This document shows positions 1 through 10,308 of a DNA stretch of 64,000 nt, piece after piece. The notes beneath the pieces were generated by a model. The model made no database searches. It saw only the letters and a list, made by a program, of their open reading frames with translations, and was not told the DNA's origin. Numbering within the stretch: position 1 is the first letter of the stretch; each line of letters opens with the position of its first letter. The translations under genes and the position numbers were made by a program. Source of the stretch: Cydia pomonella (Eukaryota > Arthropoda > Insecta > Lepidoptera > Tortricidae); the NCBI RefSeq assembly GCF_033807575.1, contig NC_084725.1:10947001-11011000 (forward strand), written 5' to 3'.

Positions 1-409
1 TGACTAAATTACAAATATCTCAGTTCTGCAATAGAATTCCGTTTGGTGCCGATATAACAAAATGCAGTACATAGAAATACCTATCTAATGACCTTATTCT
101 GAACTCCGTTGGTTTTTGGATCATTTTGACGAATAATCCTTTAATTAGTATGGAGAGAGTTCGAGGCCTGGGGAAGGACATAGTGTAGGTATTTTATTAA
201 CAATAATCATCCATTTCACGCTTAGTTCCATGAAGAGCACTTCAGAATTACAGTAGAAACCGCTTATAATGACATCGAAGGGAAATGACAAACGTCATAT
301 ATTATTAAGCGGATGTCTTTGTTTATACTACGTCGGTGGCAAACAAGCACCTAACTCATATAAAAAAAACACGTTTTTACTATAATTCATGTTATCCACA
401 ATGACGCGC

Positions 410-485
410 AGATTTGTCAAATCTAACCTTTAATATCATGGCTATACGTGTCAAGGCACACGTCTTCGTGAATGACACGATCGAT
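410..485. repeat. Short dispersed repeat, copy 1
   Basis: 'tcaaggcacacgtcttcgtg' then 'aatgacacgatc' resembles 19203-19275 ('tcaaggcgcgcgtcatcgtg', 'aatggcacgatc'). Confidence 0.4.
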
Positions 486-662
486 ATAGAAACATATGCA
501 GGCAACGCTATTTCTTCGTACGAAATATGAAATTACTTGGTTCTTGCCAGTACGAGTATAATTACGTACATTTAAGGCGATTATGCGTTCGTTTAAGGCG
601 CGTATAGCACTCTTGCGGCACTTAATGGCGGTATTTGGAGGTTTGTAGTCTAGTCAACGAAG

Positions 663-998
663 CTTTATTACAAGCTTTTATTTACTTTCACCTGACCGTT
701 GTCTGTTTGTAATCAAATCTTGCAAGTTAAATTTGATCCACTTTCCGGTTTCCGATTGAGCTGAAAATTTGCATACATATGTAAGTCGGGCGACAATGCA
801 ATATTATGGTACCATCGAGCTGATCTGATGATGGAGACAAGAGGTGGACATAGGAACTCTGTGATAAAACAACGCAACCTAATTGTGTTTGGGGTTTTTA
901 GAATTTGCTCGATGAGTATTAGTTGCCTGTGGAAAGAAAAGTACAGTCAGCGATAAAAGCTTGTACCAAAAATTAAATTTTTGCCAAAAACTCATTTA
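663..998 (+). repeat. Dispersed repeat X, copy 1
   Basis: About 336 bp matching 54480-54810 in the same orientation, from 'ttattacaagctttta' to 'gccaaaaactcattta', with 'tatggtaccatcgagctgat' in the middle. No inverted ends or coding were seen. The class is unknown. Confidence 0.7.
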
Positions 999-1050
999 CT
1001 AAAAAGAGTTGGGGTAGTTAAATTAATATTATCACTTCTCCGCTACCTAA

Positions 1051-1188
1051 AGGTTCTCTGGTAGAGATCGCTCTTTAGCGATAAGACCGCCTGTTGTCAC
1101 TTCTGTTTTCATCATGTATTATGTATGTCTCTCTGTAAATGTTATTTTGAGGTTGTGCAATAAAGAGGATTTGTTGTTGTTGTTGGTG
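1051..1188 (+). mobile_element. RTE-type LINE 3' UTR with (gtt)n tail
   Basis: It carries the recurrent order 'ctggtagagatcgctcttta', 'ataagaccgcctgttg', 'gtgcaataaag' and a gttgttgtt tail, as in other tails of this window (41.9, 48.9, 55.7 kb). Confidence 0.6.
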
Positions 1189-1195
1189 TTGGGGA

Positions 1196-1550
1196 GAATC
1201 TTACACAGCTCGACCTAACCCCCAGTGGCGGCGCGTCACAAATATTCATAGGGAACCCGGAGCTAATTTTGCTTTCCTTTTCTCCATGAACCGATCGTGA
1301 AAGTACTCAACGGGCTGAAGTTAGACAAGCCGGTGGTAATCGAGTTCTTTGAACGATCCGCCACTGCTAACCCCCAAACTAAGCAAAGCTTGTACTATCA
1401 GTACTAGAAAATACATACTTAGGTATATAGAAGACACCCATTACTCAAAAACCAATATCTGCAATAAACACAAATAAATGCCCTTAGCGGGTTTCGATCC
1501 CAGGTCCTTCAGCTTCGTTGGTAGGGTCAGTACTGAATAGGCTAGGAGGT
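1196..1550 (-). mobile_element. SINE-C-like copy, interrupted by a hAT MITE
   Basis: It shares the order 'aaactaagcaaagcttgtac', 'acacccattactc', 'ataaatgcccttagcggg' (a minus-strand B-box) with the copy at 3285-3516. The segment 1223-1366 is a separate insertion. Confidence 0.7.
1223..1366. mobile_element. hAT-like MITE with 8-bp target duplication
   Basis: Terminal inverted repeats cagtggcgg (1223-1231) and ccgccactg (1358-1366). The perfect 8-bp direct repeat ctaacccc lies at 1215-1222 and 1367-1374. The sibling SINE-C at 3.3 kb lacks the insert. An 8-bp duplication and short inverted ends starting CAG fit the hAT superfamily. Confidence 0.75.
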
Positions 1551-1739
1551 TGTTAAAGTTATATATATATTTTGGCAATGAAATCGGAAAGCAGTGAAAT
1601 ATATTCTTACAAATACGTTCCAATGCTAGGCATATGTGGGTGTCTCTTATAACTGTACCTAAAAAAGGTTCAGCTCCTATCCACCCACCCTACGTCGGCC
1701 CAATATGCATTGGGAAAATGTAGTCGGTAATCCTACAAT

Positions 1740-1840
1740 ATTTATTTATTTATTTATTTAAACTTTATTGCACAATACATGAAGAGTACAAATGGCGGAC
1801 TTAATGCCAGAAGGCATTCTCTACCAGTCAACCATGAGCC
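1740..1840 (-). mobile_element. RTE-type LINE 3' UTR
   Basis: Reverse complement of the tail 'gactggtagagaatgccttc', 'ttaagtccgcc', 'caataaagtttaaataaa', with a (ttta)n tail at 1740-1760. Confidence 0.6.
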
Positions 1841-1929
1841 AATATTCACTTAGAATAGAATATAGTTTTTTAAAGAACAAAAGTTTAGACATACTTACCT
1901 CATTAAAAAAAAGTTGAGAAGAGTTATCA

Positions 1930-2475
1930 GAACCAAGTGAATGCAGTGGAAATGAGTGCGTTAAGAAGTGCGTGTGGTGTCAGATTACAAGATAGAATTA
2001 GGCCAAGTGTGGTGGACTGAACGAAGATGTAGAACGAAGGTATGTTGAAATGGTGTGGACACGTGGAACGAATGAGTAAAAGAAGGCTAACAAAAAGAGT
2101 GTATAAGAGGGAGCTGGAAGGTGTAGACCTCGGCGGACTTTCTCTGATTAAATCGGGGAAATCCTGAAGAAAGGCCAGGGTCAAGAGCATCCTAAACCGG
2201 CGAGCGTGTATAAGGAATGTTATGAAAGTGAAGGAAGCGAAAGAGGTATGTCAGGATTGGAGCAAGTAGAAAAACCGGAGTGGGTTTAGTGGGTAGGGCC
2301 AAATTCTCCCCCCCCCCCCCCTCTTGCCAGGAGAGGGGAAAGGAGCGGCGAGTCCCACACACCGTACGTAAATGCATTCCCAATCCGTCAAAAAAAAAAA
2401 AAAAGGATCGTAGCAAGTAGAAAACCGTGGTCTCTGCCTAACCCTCCCGGAAATAGGCGTGATTATATGTATGTA
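1930..2475 (+). mobile_element. RTE-type LINE 3' fragment (C-terminal end), interrupted
   Basis: It starts with SALRSACGVRLQDRIR-like coding (1951 on), then the 'ggtatgttgaaatggtgtgg' region, which matches the better preserved copy at 49.7 kb, down to a 3' end in atgtatgt. Frames are broken. A 126-bp poly(A)-ended insertion at 2278-2403 interrupts it. Confidence 0.75.
2278..2403 (+). mobile_element. Short poly(A)-tailed retro-insertion with long target duplication
   Basis: The insert holds a C-rich tract (2311-2323) and ends in about 15 A's (2390-2403). It is flanked by a roughly 23-bp imperfect direct repeat built around agcaagtagaaaa (2253-2277 and 2404-2427). The second copy is the normal LINE sequence, as judged from the 49.7-kb relative. 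Poly(A) plus a long duplication points to LINE-driven insertion. The source element is not identified. Confidence 0.65.
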
Positions 2476-3284
2476 TTTATGTACCTCATAAAAATATTTA
2501 GGGTCACAATACAAGTTGAGACTTCATATTTGTAATTCAAGTTCGTTTGTTTAACAACAATTTTTCCATATACCTATATCATACGATGTTCAACATATCC
2601 ATAGCTACAGATATAAAAGTTTATTATAGACGCGAAATGACATAACTTACTATATGGAAAGACTATGTTTGATCAGGATTTCACATATTGTTAAACCCAG
2701 TTTATCTCATACTAGAGTTCAAATTCAAATAAACCGTTGTATCCTAATACTCCTAATTTGAAATCTATTAAAACGTTACTTAACAGAAATAAATGTGGGG
2801 CGTTAACCAGTACCTTTTTGACTGGATTACACATATCGTTTAATGGTGTTATTTAGCTTTGTTAGTGGCAGATCCGCCTGGCATATGCCAGACGCCTGTG
2901 GTTTTAAACGTGTACATTTCTTTTTACAAGAATGTTTTTTTTTTACTTAATAATACAGGTCGAAGGTGGCTATTGATAAAAAATTGAGGTATTGAATACT
3001 GTAATTATATTATGAGGTGTCAGAGACATCTTTTTTTATCGTTGCGACAAAAGAGACAGTGCGATAGTGACATTTCAATGACAGCTGTCACTGTCATTAT
3101 CTTATGTAGTTAACTACTAACTAGTATGAAAATTGTCACGTGACTTTTCGTGGCATCTGTCAGCCCAATACATTTTTGTTTTCGTTTGACGTACGATTGT
3201 CATCTTGGCTAGGCTCTCAGATTAATGGTTTTTGCAGGAAACTTAAAATTAATAATACATAATAATACATATTTGGGCACAATC
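2476..3284. other. Stretch without recognised genes
   Basis: Only a 14-bp palindrome (ctggcatatgccag, about 2879) and a gacagctgtc-containing patch near 3080 stand out. Confidence 0.4.
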
Positions 3285-3516
3285 TTAATACACAGATCGA
3301 GTTAGCCCCAAACTAAGCAAAGCTTGTACTATGAGTACTAAGCGACTTATATATATATATATATATATATACTTATATGTACATATAGACAACACCCATG
3401 ACTCAGAAACAAATACCTGTGTTCATCACACAAATAAATGCCCTTACCGGGATTCGAATCCGGGACCAGCGACTTCATAGGCAGGGTCCCTATGCACTAG
3501 GCCAGATCAGACCTGT
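3285..3516 (-). mobile_element. SINE-C-like copy with (ta)n
   Basis: The minus-strand tRNA-like head lies on the right ('tggcctagtgcatagg' A-box region, B-box ggattcgaatcc), then tail sequence and a (ta)n tract at 3347-3372 (internal microsatellite). Confidence 0.75.
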
Positions 3517-3984
3517 CGTCATTAGTCGGATATAACATAACATTACCAACTAAATTATGCGGCCTAAATTTGAAATTTTAATTATAATAGGTGTCGCCCG
3601 CTGCTTTGCACGCGTTAGCTTCTGGCTACCCCTTGGGATGTCTGCAGTTTTTCAAACAAAAAGTCGGCCACGACACTTTCCGGCCAATAAACTATGTTTT
3701 TGTAAAATAAATAAATAAAGATGTCTCCTTAAACTGAATTTTTGACCAAAAATTTTGCAAAACTATTTGAGCTAAAATTTGGCTTGCTATATCCCCTGTG
3801 CCCTTAGTAAGTTATTAGATTGAAAAAAATCGTGTACTTATAGTGTATTGAAACGACAATGTACTTATACTTCAGCACATTGAAAATGGATCAGTTTGTA
3901 TAGGAAATCGAAATTTCTGCCTTTTTAGCGGCAAAAAGAATTTTACATATATAACTAACACATAGATTTACATACTTTATTTGT

Positions 3985-4119
3985 TATATACGAGGCAAAC
4001 GAGCAGACTAATCGCCTGACGATTGTAAGTGCGTTGCCGGCATTTAAGATGGGAGTACGTTGTTTTCTTGAAGGTTTGAAGGTCGTATCGGTCTAGAAAT
4101 ACCGCAATCGACAGCTTAT
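3985..4119. repeat. Dispersed repeat D (fragment)
   Basis: 'gaggcaaacgagcagacta' ... 'gtaagtgcgttgccggcatt' ... 'ttgaaggtcgtatcggtct'. The same sequence, longer, is at 7789-7992. Probably a LINE 3' end. Confidence 0.55.
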
Positions 4120-5346
4120 TCGTTATTATATTATTTAATTTAATTAGAAACATATTGCTAATATTTTTTTTCTAAATGCTCCAGTCTTATTTCAAGATGA
4201 TACACATTGAAGTAACCGTAATACCGTCCCAGACGTCCAGATGGCGTTCAATATCCACTCGCACAATTTGCGCAGAGATTAAACGCACGCGACGCGACCC
4301 TGCGCAGGCGGCGTCCACACCTCACACCTGCTGCAAAAACTTGCGCAACATTACAAAGGGGCGCTTTACTCCTAAGGAGAGCTTTCCACACAACGAGGAA
4401 AATGTTAAGTTATATCTAATTTCTAGAATTATGTCCGAATAAAAATGTGTTCTAAAATTCAATTTTTGTTCTTACTTCACGAGCTTTCTTTTCTATTACA
4501 CGTATTTTTCAAAAGTTTCTTGCTTAGTTTCAATTAAATTTAAACATCATGGGAGTATTCGAAAATAATTTGATAAATATTCGCGGCTTGAACTTGTATT
4601 CTGCTTCTTCTCTGAAATTCCTCAAAATGCCCTCTTTTGGCATATACTTATATTTAAAATTGCCAAATCACCAGCAACAGCAACTTGCTTTTTCTTACTC
4701 CATCTTTGTGACTCCAAATAAGAGTGACAGAGAGGACAAAATACGATTTCCGAGTTTCAATCGAAGCACGTGGTTGCGCAGGAGTTCATACTTCACAAGT
4801 TCACACCTGCCTTGTAGAAAAACTTGTGCATTCGAGCAAATACCATATAATCACTTCTATAGGATGGACTCTATAGGTGCACATTTTTGGATGACAGTTA
4901 TTGAGATTAATAGTTTAAATTTGGAATTACACTCCAAATGAATAGAAATGGGCACTTTCTATAGAAATAAGGGTACAAAGTGACCCATTTTATTGCTGTT
5001 GGAGTTTAAAGTGACCTTTCGAAAAGCTGCAATTTTGAGGACTAAAAAAATTAATGTCAAATTGCATATTTCTGCTTGCAGCCGTCCTACTTACGTAGGC
5101 AAAGTCCCTGGCAGAAGCTAATTTTAATTACCACAAAACTAAGGAAACCCATTTAAAAGCGAATAGATACCTGCCTACTAAATACACAGAACTATATAAA
5201 AGGGTTTCTAATGGCATCCTAAGTCAACAGATCGGTTTCTAAGAAAACAGGGACTGATGCGAAATCACACCTACTAGCAAGTAGCAAATAATGAAGGTGA
5301 AGTCTTTGAACGGTTTTTTAATGGACTACTTAAATGTTAAGTTCAC
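4120..5346. other. Stretch without recognised genes
   Basis: Two frames of 88 and 130 codons on the + strand (4176, 4549) show no domain, no repeat relative and no splice context. I treat them as chance frames. Confidence 0.35.
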
Positions 5347-5628
5347 GACGACCGGTTTGGCCTAGTGGGTAGTGACCCTGCCTACGAAGCTGATGGTCCC
5401 GGGTTCGAATCCTGGTGGGGGCGTTTATTCGTGTGATGAGCATGGATATTTGTTCCTGAGTGATGGGTGTTTTCTATGTATTTAAGTATTTATAAATATT
5501 TATATATTATATATATCGTTGTCTGGGTGCCCTCAACACAAGCCTTATTGAGCTTACTGTGGGACTTAGTCAATTTGTGTAGTAATGTCGTATAATATTT
5601 ATTTATTTATTTATTTATTTATAAGCTC
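5347..5628 (+). mobile_element. SINE-C, full length
   Basis: tRNA-derived head (tttggcctagtgggtagtg A-box region; gggttcgaatcctgg B-box at about 5401-5415), body 'gtgatgagcatggatatttg', 'caagccttattgagcttact', and a (ttta)n end at 5600-5622. Confidence 0.85.
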
Positions 5629-5971
5629 ATTTTTATAAGCTTTTTTTTATTGAATGGGAATTTCCAGAAATGAATGAAAATATTTTGACTCTTCGGATAA
5701 AGCTAAGATAGAAGATATCTGGCATACCTACTAGTAATAACGGTCGATAACGAAGTTTAAATTGAACGGTTATATACAGATTTCTGCAGGTAATTAAGGT
5801 AGGTGCCATACGCGTCGCGTCCCAGACAAAGAAGACCTTTTTGTGTAATGTTCCCAAACGTCGAACCGAATGTTAGTATTTACTATAAATGTTAATAAGA
5901 GACCTTTCGTGTGACGACCCTATTAGATAATAAATAATAATAGGACACAAATTGACTAAAGCTGGCCATAC

Positions 5972-6082
5972 ACACTAAGGTACGTCTGCGCAGTTTTATC
6001 ACTTGCACAGGAAAAACGGAGCATGTGTGGCACCTATGCAGTTGAACTGTACAGGCAAAACTGCGCAGGTATACCCTAGTGT
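5972..6082. mobile_element. Foldback MITE
   Basis: Inverted arms 'acactaaggtacgtctgcgc' and (reverse) 'acactagggtatacctgcgc' enclose about 50 bp. Its right end touches the next element at 6082. Confidence 0.65.
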
Positions 6083-6536
6083 ATACACCGTGTTTTTATT
6101 GAATTCCGTTAACTTCGGGGTATTGGTAATGTACGTTTTAATTTTTTTTTTTTTTTTAACATTTTTTTGTTATAAAAAGTAATTAAATGTTGCATATAGC
6201 GTTGTTGTTGCACGGGCATTACATTTATCTCAATCAAACAATTGAAAACTGTGACATGTCAATGTCATTTCGAACATCGATCGTCCGAGATAGTACTTAC
6301 GTTTAGTAGGAAATGTATTAACCCGTACTAAACACTAATCAATATGTGAACGGGCCCTAAGGTAAGTGTACATACTCGTAAGGGCTTTATAAGATAAAAA
6401 AAAAAATTGATTATCTCCGAAATGGAGTCTTTGAGAAAGTTACTTAATTTAAGCTCGGGAATTTGCGGGCTATTTGCGTTAATTTCAAGGGTGCATACCC
6501 TTGAAATTAACGCAAATAAAAAAAACACGGTGTATA
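6082..6536. mobile_element. Inverted-repeat DNA element, TA-bounded
   Basis: The left end tatacaccgtgtttttattg and the right end (reverse) tatacaccgtgtttttttta continue in similar sequence for about 40 bp. Inside the right end is a perfect hairpin with 22-bp arms (6471-6492 and 6497-6518) and a 4-nt loop. No transposase. Flanking TA suggests a Tc1/mariner-like source. Confidence 0.6.
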
Positions 6537-7216
6537 AGCTTTGGTGTTTGTGACATCTTAATATCATCATGAAATATTAACTATTTGTGGAAATCCACAC
6601 ATCATGCAACATATGCAATAGGCAGTAAATATAAGCTTTGAATTATAAAACTTTAATTGTGATATTGCATCGCAACACAATTGTGCTATCTATTGTTACG
6701 AAACAAAAAATGAACCATAGAGAATCAAAAATTGCAAGACACTTGATAGTCTTGGTACGACCTTCATGGCAATGTTGTTAAGCGATTCCTCCGTTAGGGT
6801 GAACTCGACCAATTAGGTACGCGACTCACGTAAATCCGTTACGTTCACAATTGATTGGACGATAAATAAAAGGAAAAAATAAAATAATGCCTTCTATAAG
6901 GTGCTGACAAATTAGATACCGATTTTTGAAGAGATGGCACTTTACATTTAAAAAAAAATTAAAATCGAAATTAAGAAAACTTTTCATGTGATTTTTTTGT
7001 TTTCTTCTGCCGAACTAAATAAATAAATTATAAATCTATCTAAAAATAATCATGTGCATTTAACTGACAAGATGTTTAACACTTTCTGTCATGTCATCAC
7101 TTGTTTGTCTTAAATGTCATAATTAACGTGAAGTGGCCTGTTAAATGATGGTTAAGAGTTAAGTAGGTTTGTTTATTTACTCGTATGGCATATTATAATA
7201 AACAGAAAACAAACAG

Positions 7217-7466
7217 GTATACATAGAGATTAAGTCCAACTTGATGGCCTCGTCGCTGAGGATGATCAGGTCTTCAGGAGGTCCATCAGCATAGCGTGCT
7301 ATGGTGCGATGCTCTGTAATGTGCTGGATTGTTTGTGCAGTCTCGCCACAATTGCAAGCTGGGGATTCTACGCATCCACAGCGGTGTTTGTAATAACACA
7401 GCGACCATGACCAGTGCGAAGTCTGTTGAGGCTGCACCAGTGCCGTCTTGGGAGGTCAGCAGTTAA
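7217..7466 (-). mobile_element. LINE C-terminal fragment with zinc-knuckle-like end, one frameshift
   Basis: The minus strand reads DLPRRHWCSLNRLRTGHGRC in one frame. After a one-base shift it reads YYKHRCGCVESPACNCGETA, then QTIQHI and a short end. The NRLRTGHGRC ... C-x-CG ... QT..HI pattern is the usual C-terminus of RNase H-bearing LINE proteins. The frameshift and missing remainder show it is dead. Confidence 0.7.
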
Positions 7467-7788
7467 AACAAAAAGAAGTACTACGCGTGGTAAATTCTTA
7501 GGATCGTCAGTTTGTTTTAATTTATATAAATATGAAAAATATGTGACAATTAATAATTCATTCAAAATTATTAGTTTTTAAATTACAATTGTATGGCATC
7601 AGTTGAGTTATAAATAAAAAACAATAATTTAGGAAATAAATTCACCAAATGGGTCGTCATTAAGGTAGAAAATAAATAAATTAGGAGAATCAATCAATTT
7701 TCTTCTGCTTCCACGTACGGTATATCTTCGAAAATACTCGAAGCATATGATTTCCTGAGCAGCATATACCTTTAATAATATATAATAA

Positions 7789-7992
7789 CTTTTTTTTTTA
7801 TGGTAGAGGAGGCAAACGAGCAGACGGATCACCTGATGGTAAGCGATTACCGCCGCCCATGGACACCTGCAACACCAGAGGGGTTGTAAGTGCGTTGCCG
7901 GCCTTTAAGATGGGAGTACGCACTTATCTTGAAGGTTTGAAGGTCGTATCGGTCCGGAAATACCGCAGGCGACAGTTCATTCCACAGTTTAC
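7789..7992. repeat. Dispersed repeat D (longer copy)
   Basis: A T-tract then 'gaggcaaacgagcagacgga', 'cacctgatggtaagcgatta', 'gtaagtgcgttgccggcctt', 'gaaggtcgtatcggtccgg'. The same orientation as 3985-4119. The T-tract start would fit a minus-strand LINE 3' end with poly(A). Confidence 0.6.
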
Positions 7993-8485
7993 TAAACTTG
8001 TATAGCGTTCAAGCAAAGAATTACTTACCTTTATAGCTATATTGTCTGTTAAACAGACAAAGATTCGCTTCGAAAACGTATTTATCGCCAACCCACCTCA
8101 TGACCTCTTGATAACAACATAACACATGCCGCTTATATCAATTTTATTACGAAATCGACCGAATTCACCCCATATTTTTCACGTGCCGTAATAACCAGGT
8201 TGAAATTCTCATAACTCGTTGCGTTATCAACAACTCTTATCTTAGTTAATAAATATTAAGTACCTACACGGAAATTGTAGGGAGAGCGTAACGAATCGTC
8301 GAGATTGGATTCTAACATACATACAAAAACTGATGGCTTAATGACGTGAACGAGTTAATGTATGAACAGAAGTCATAGGAACAATCATGTTGAGATATCG
8401 TAAATATCCATTGAATACTGCAAGTTTCTTTTCTAGAATTGACACTGGAACCCGAAGGATTTTAACATTGTGTGTTCCTGATCAT

Positions 8486-8819
8486 GTCTCTTCTTCTTCT
8501 TCCTCGCGTTGTCCCGGCATTTTGCCACGGCTCATGGGAGCCTGGGGTCCGCTTGACAACTAATCCCAAGATTTGGCGTAGGCACAAATTTTTACGAAAG
8601 CGACTGCCATCTGCCCTTCCAACCCAGAGGGTAAACTAGGCCTTGTTGGGATTAGTCCGGTTTCCTCACGATGTTTTCTTTCACCGAAAAGCGACTGGTA
8701 AATATCAAATGATATTTCGTACATAAGTTCCGAAAAACTCATTGGTACGAGCCGGGGTTTGAACCCGCGACCTCCGGATTGCAAGTCGCACGCTCTTACC
8801 GCTAGGCCACCAGCGCTTA
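8486..8819 (-). mobile_element. SINE-A, near full length, with 15-bp target duplication
   Basis: The tRNA-derived head is on the right (minus strand: 'ggtggcctagcggtaagagc' then 'gggttcaaaccc', B-box like), followed by the shared core (ggtacga ... aatgatatttcg) and the tail of type A (ggtcagatggcag-type sequence ending in gaagaagaaga). The target duplication tgtgttcctgatcat is perfect: 8471-8485 and 8820-8834. The target is a copy of the inverted-repeat DNA element seen intact at 32.0 kb. Confidence 0.85.
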
Positions 8820-8842
8820 TGTGTTCCTGATCATTTATAGAG

Positions 8843-9090
8843 TAATAATAATTAAGCCTATATACGTCCCACTGCTGGGCACAGGCCCAGGCTATAGTCC
8901 CCACGCTAGCCCAATGCGGATTGGGGAGTTCACATACACCTTTGAATTTCTTCACAGATGTATACAGGTTTCCTCATGTTTTCCTTCACCGAAAGCTGGT
9001 GGTAAATACCAAATGACATTTCGTACATAAGTTCCGAAAAACTCATAGGTACAAGCTAGGATTTGAACTGACCTCCGGATTGAAAGTTGA
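8843..9090 (-). mobile_element. SINE-B copy
   Basis: Minus-strand SINE with a (taa)n end on the left, 'gcccagcagtgggacgtata' and the same core as SINE-A, ending in a decayed B-box (tttgaactgacctcc on the + strand). It lies 9 bp from the SINE-A insertion. Confidence 0.8.
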
Positions 9091-9136
9091 GTATAGAGTA
9101 AAGAGTCGTAAAAAAATTCATTGCAAAAATTCACTA

Positions 9137-9206
9137 TCTTGGGTGGGACTTAAACCTACGACCCTTGGATAGATAGCCCAGTGCTCTGCCATCTGAGCTA
9201 CCAAGA
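9137..9206 (-). tRNA. tRNA-like sequence (pseudogene or SINE head)
   Basis: On the minus strand 70 nt fold as a tRNA-like unit: acceptor ends tcttgg and ccaaga pair, the A-box is tagctcagatggcagagc, and the T-arm/B-box is ggtttaagtcccacc. The anticodon stem is poor, so a working tRNA is unlikely. A second, plus-strand T-arm half (gtgggttcaagtcctaccc, about 9227-9254) faces it. Best read as the head of a tRNA-derived SINE. Confidence 0.55.
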
Positions 9207-9262
9207 CCGAGATAAAGCGAATACGTTGGTCGTGGGTTCAAGTCCTACCCAAGACATGGACT

Positions 9263-9666
9263 TTTCCATTTTTAATTTGTTTCTAAACTTAATTAATTGA
9301 GGCTTGTAAAGTTTTATGAATGGGGGTTATTAAACGTTAGAACCATGTTAAAACGCAATAATTCTTCCTGCAACTTATACATCATTTATTACAGATATTT
9401 TTGTTTCTGAGTATAAATTAGTGACTATTCTTTTTTCCAAATTAGTGAAGATAGTAAATTTAAAACTTCACTTTAAAAAGGGCACTCTTTACCTACATCA
9501 GATAGATGTGTCACCACATTAACATGAAACCCATAACTCCTTGAAATCCTTATCAGTGAATGATCGCATTGATGTTATCAGCAAAGCTCGGCCTCTGACT
9601 CAGGCCGGCCTACTTACCACTGATAAGAATGCAAAGAGTATTGTACCTAGTCAACTTATTGATACC
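9263..9666. other. Unassigned stretch
   Basis: A small inverted repeat built on cttatcagtg / cactgataag spans about 9550-9630. Nothing else stands out. Confidence 0.3.
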
Positions 9667-10308
9667 ATTAAGAGGCCGGTATCGATTTTAGTCGCAAAAA
9701 TGTCAAATTGATGGATTTAGTCGATGAAATTGTACACCTTTTGGTTAACTACTAGAAATAACAAGTACTGGTTTCTTTCTATTAGCGCGTCTTGTTATCT
9801 TTCATTTTAATAAATCCATTTTTTGAAAACAGGCGCAAAAATTTTCTGATGGACGTTTAGGTAAACGCGCGGAAAGCACTGATTTTAAGGCTCTTATTTG
9901 TAAAATTCGTAAAGTTTGGACTGCTAAAAATGGTAATTTTGTATTACACGTATCCTGTACTTCAACTTTAATAAACTATATTTTTGTTATTATAATTTGA
10001 AGTAGTATAAATGAAAGTTAGACGAAATCAATTTCCTTTAGAAATTACTTCAAATCATGTGACAATTTCTGTGAAAATCGACTTAATTTCAACGTAATTT
10101 TGTATTTTGTACAATTTACCACCATAATTTTTTGATGATTTTTTTTAAACTGTCCCTTCTCGTCACATATTAGCGGGGACGCACGCTTGCGACCTCATTA
10201 TTAAAAGGCAAGATGAGAAGACGTGCTAATAGAAACCAATGCTTGTTATTTACGACTAAATCTATCAATTTTACATTCTTGCTCTAAAATCGTTACCGGG
10301 CTCTTAAT
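9667..10308. mobile_element. DNA element with long inverted repeats
   Basis: Left arm 'attaagaggccggtatcgat', with 'gtcaaattgatggatttag' and 'ggtttctttctattagcgcg' further in. The right arm (reverse) has 'attaagagcccggtaacgat', 'gtaaaattgatagatttag' and 'ggtttctattagcacg'. Arms exceed 100 bp. No transposase frame inside. Confidence 0.7.

Noticed and set aside
4549..4941. A 130-codon + strand frame
   Set aside because: AT-rich codons, no domain, no splice signals; judged a chance frame.
8560..9134. Frames of 60-131 codons around 8.6-9.1 kb and again at 44.9-45.2 kb
   Set aside because: They lie inside SINE-A and SINE-B copies; the shared peptide stretches reflect SINE sequence.
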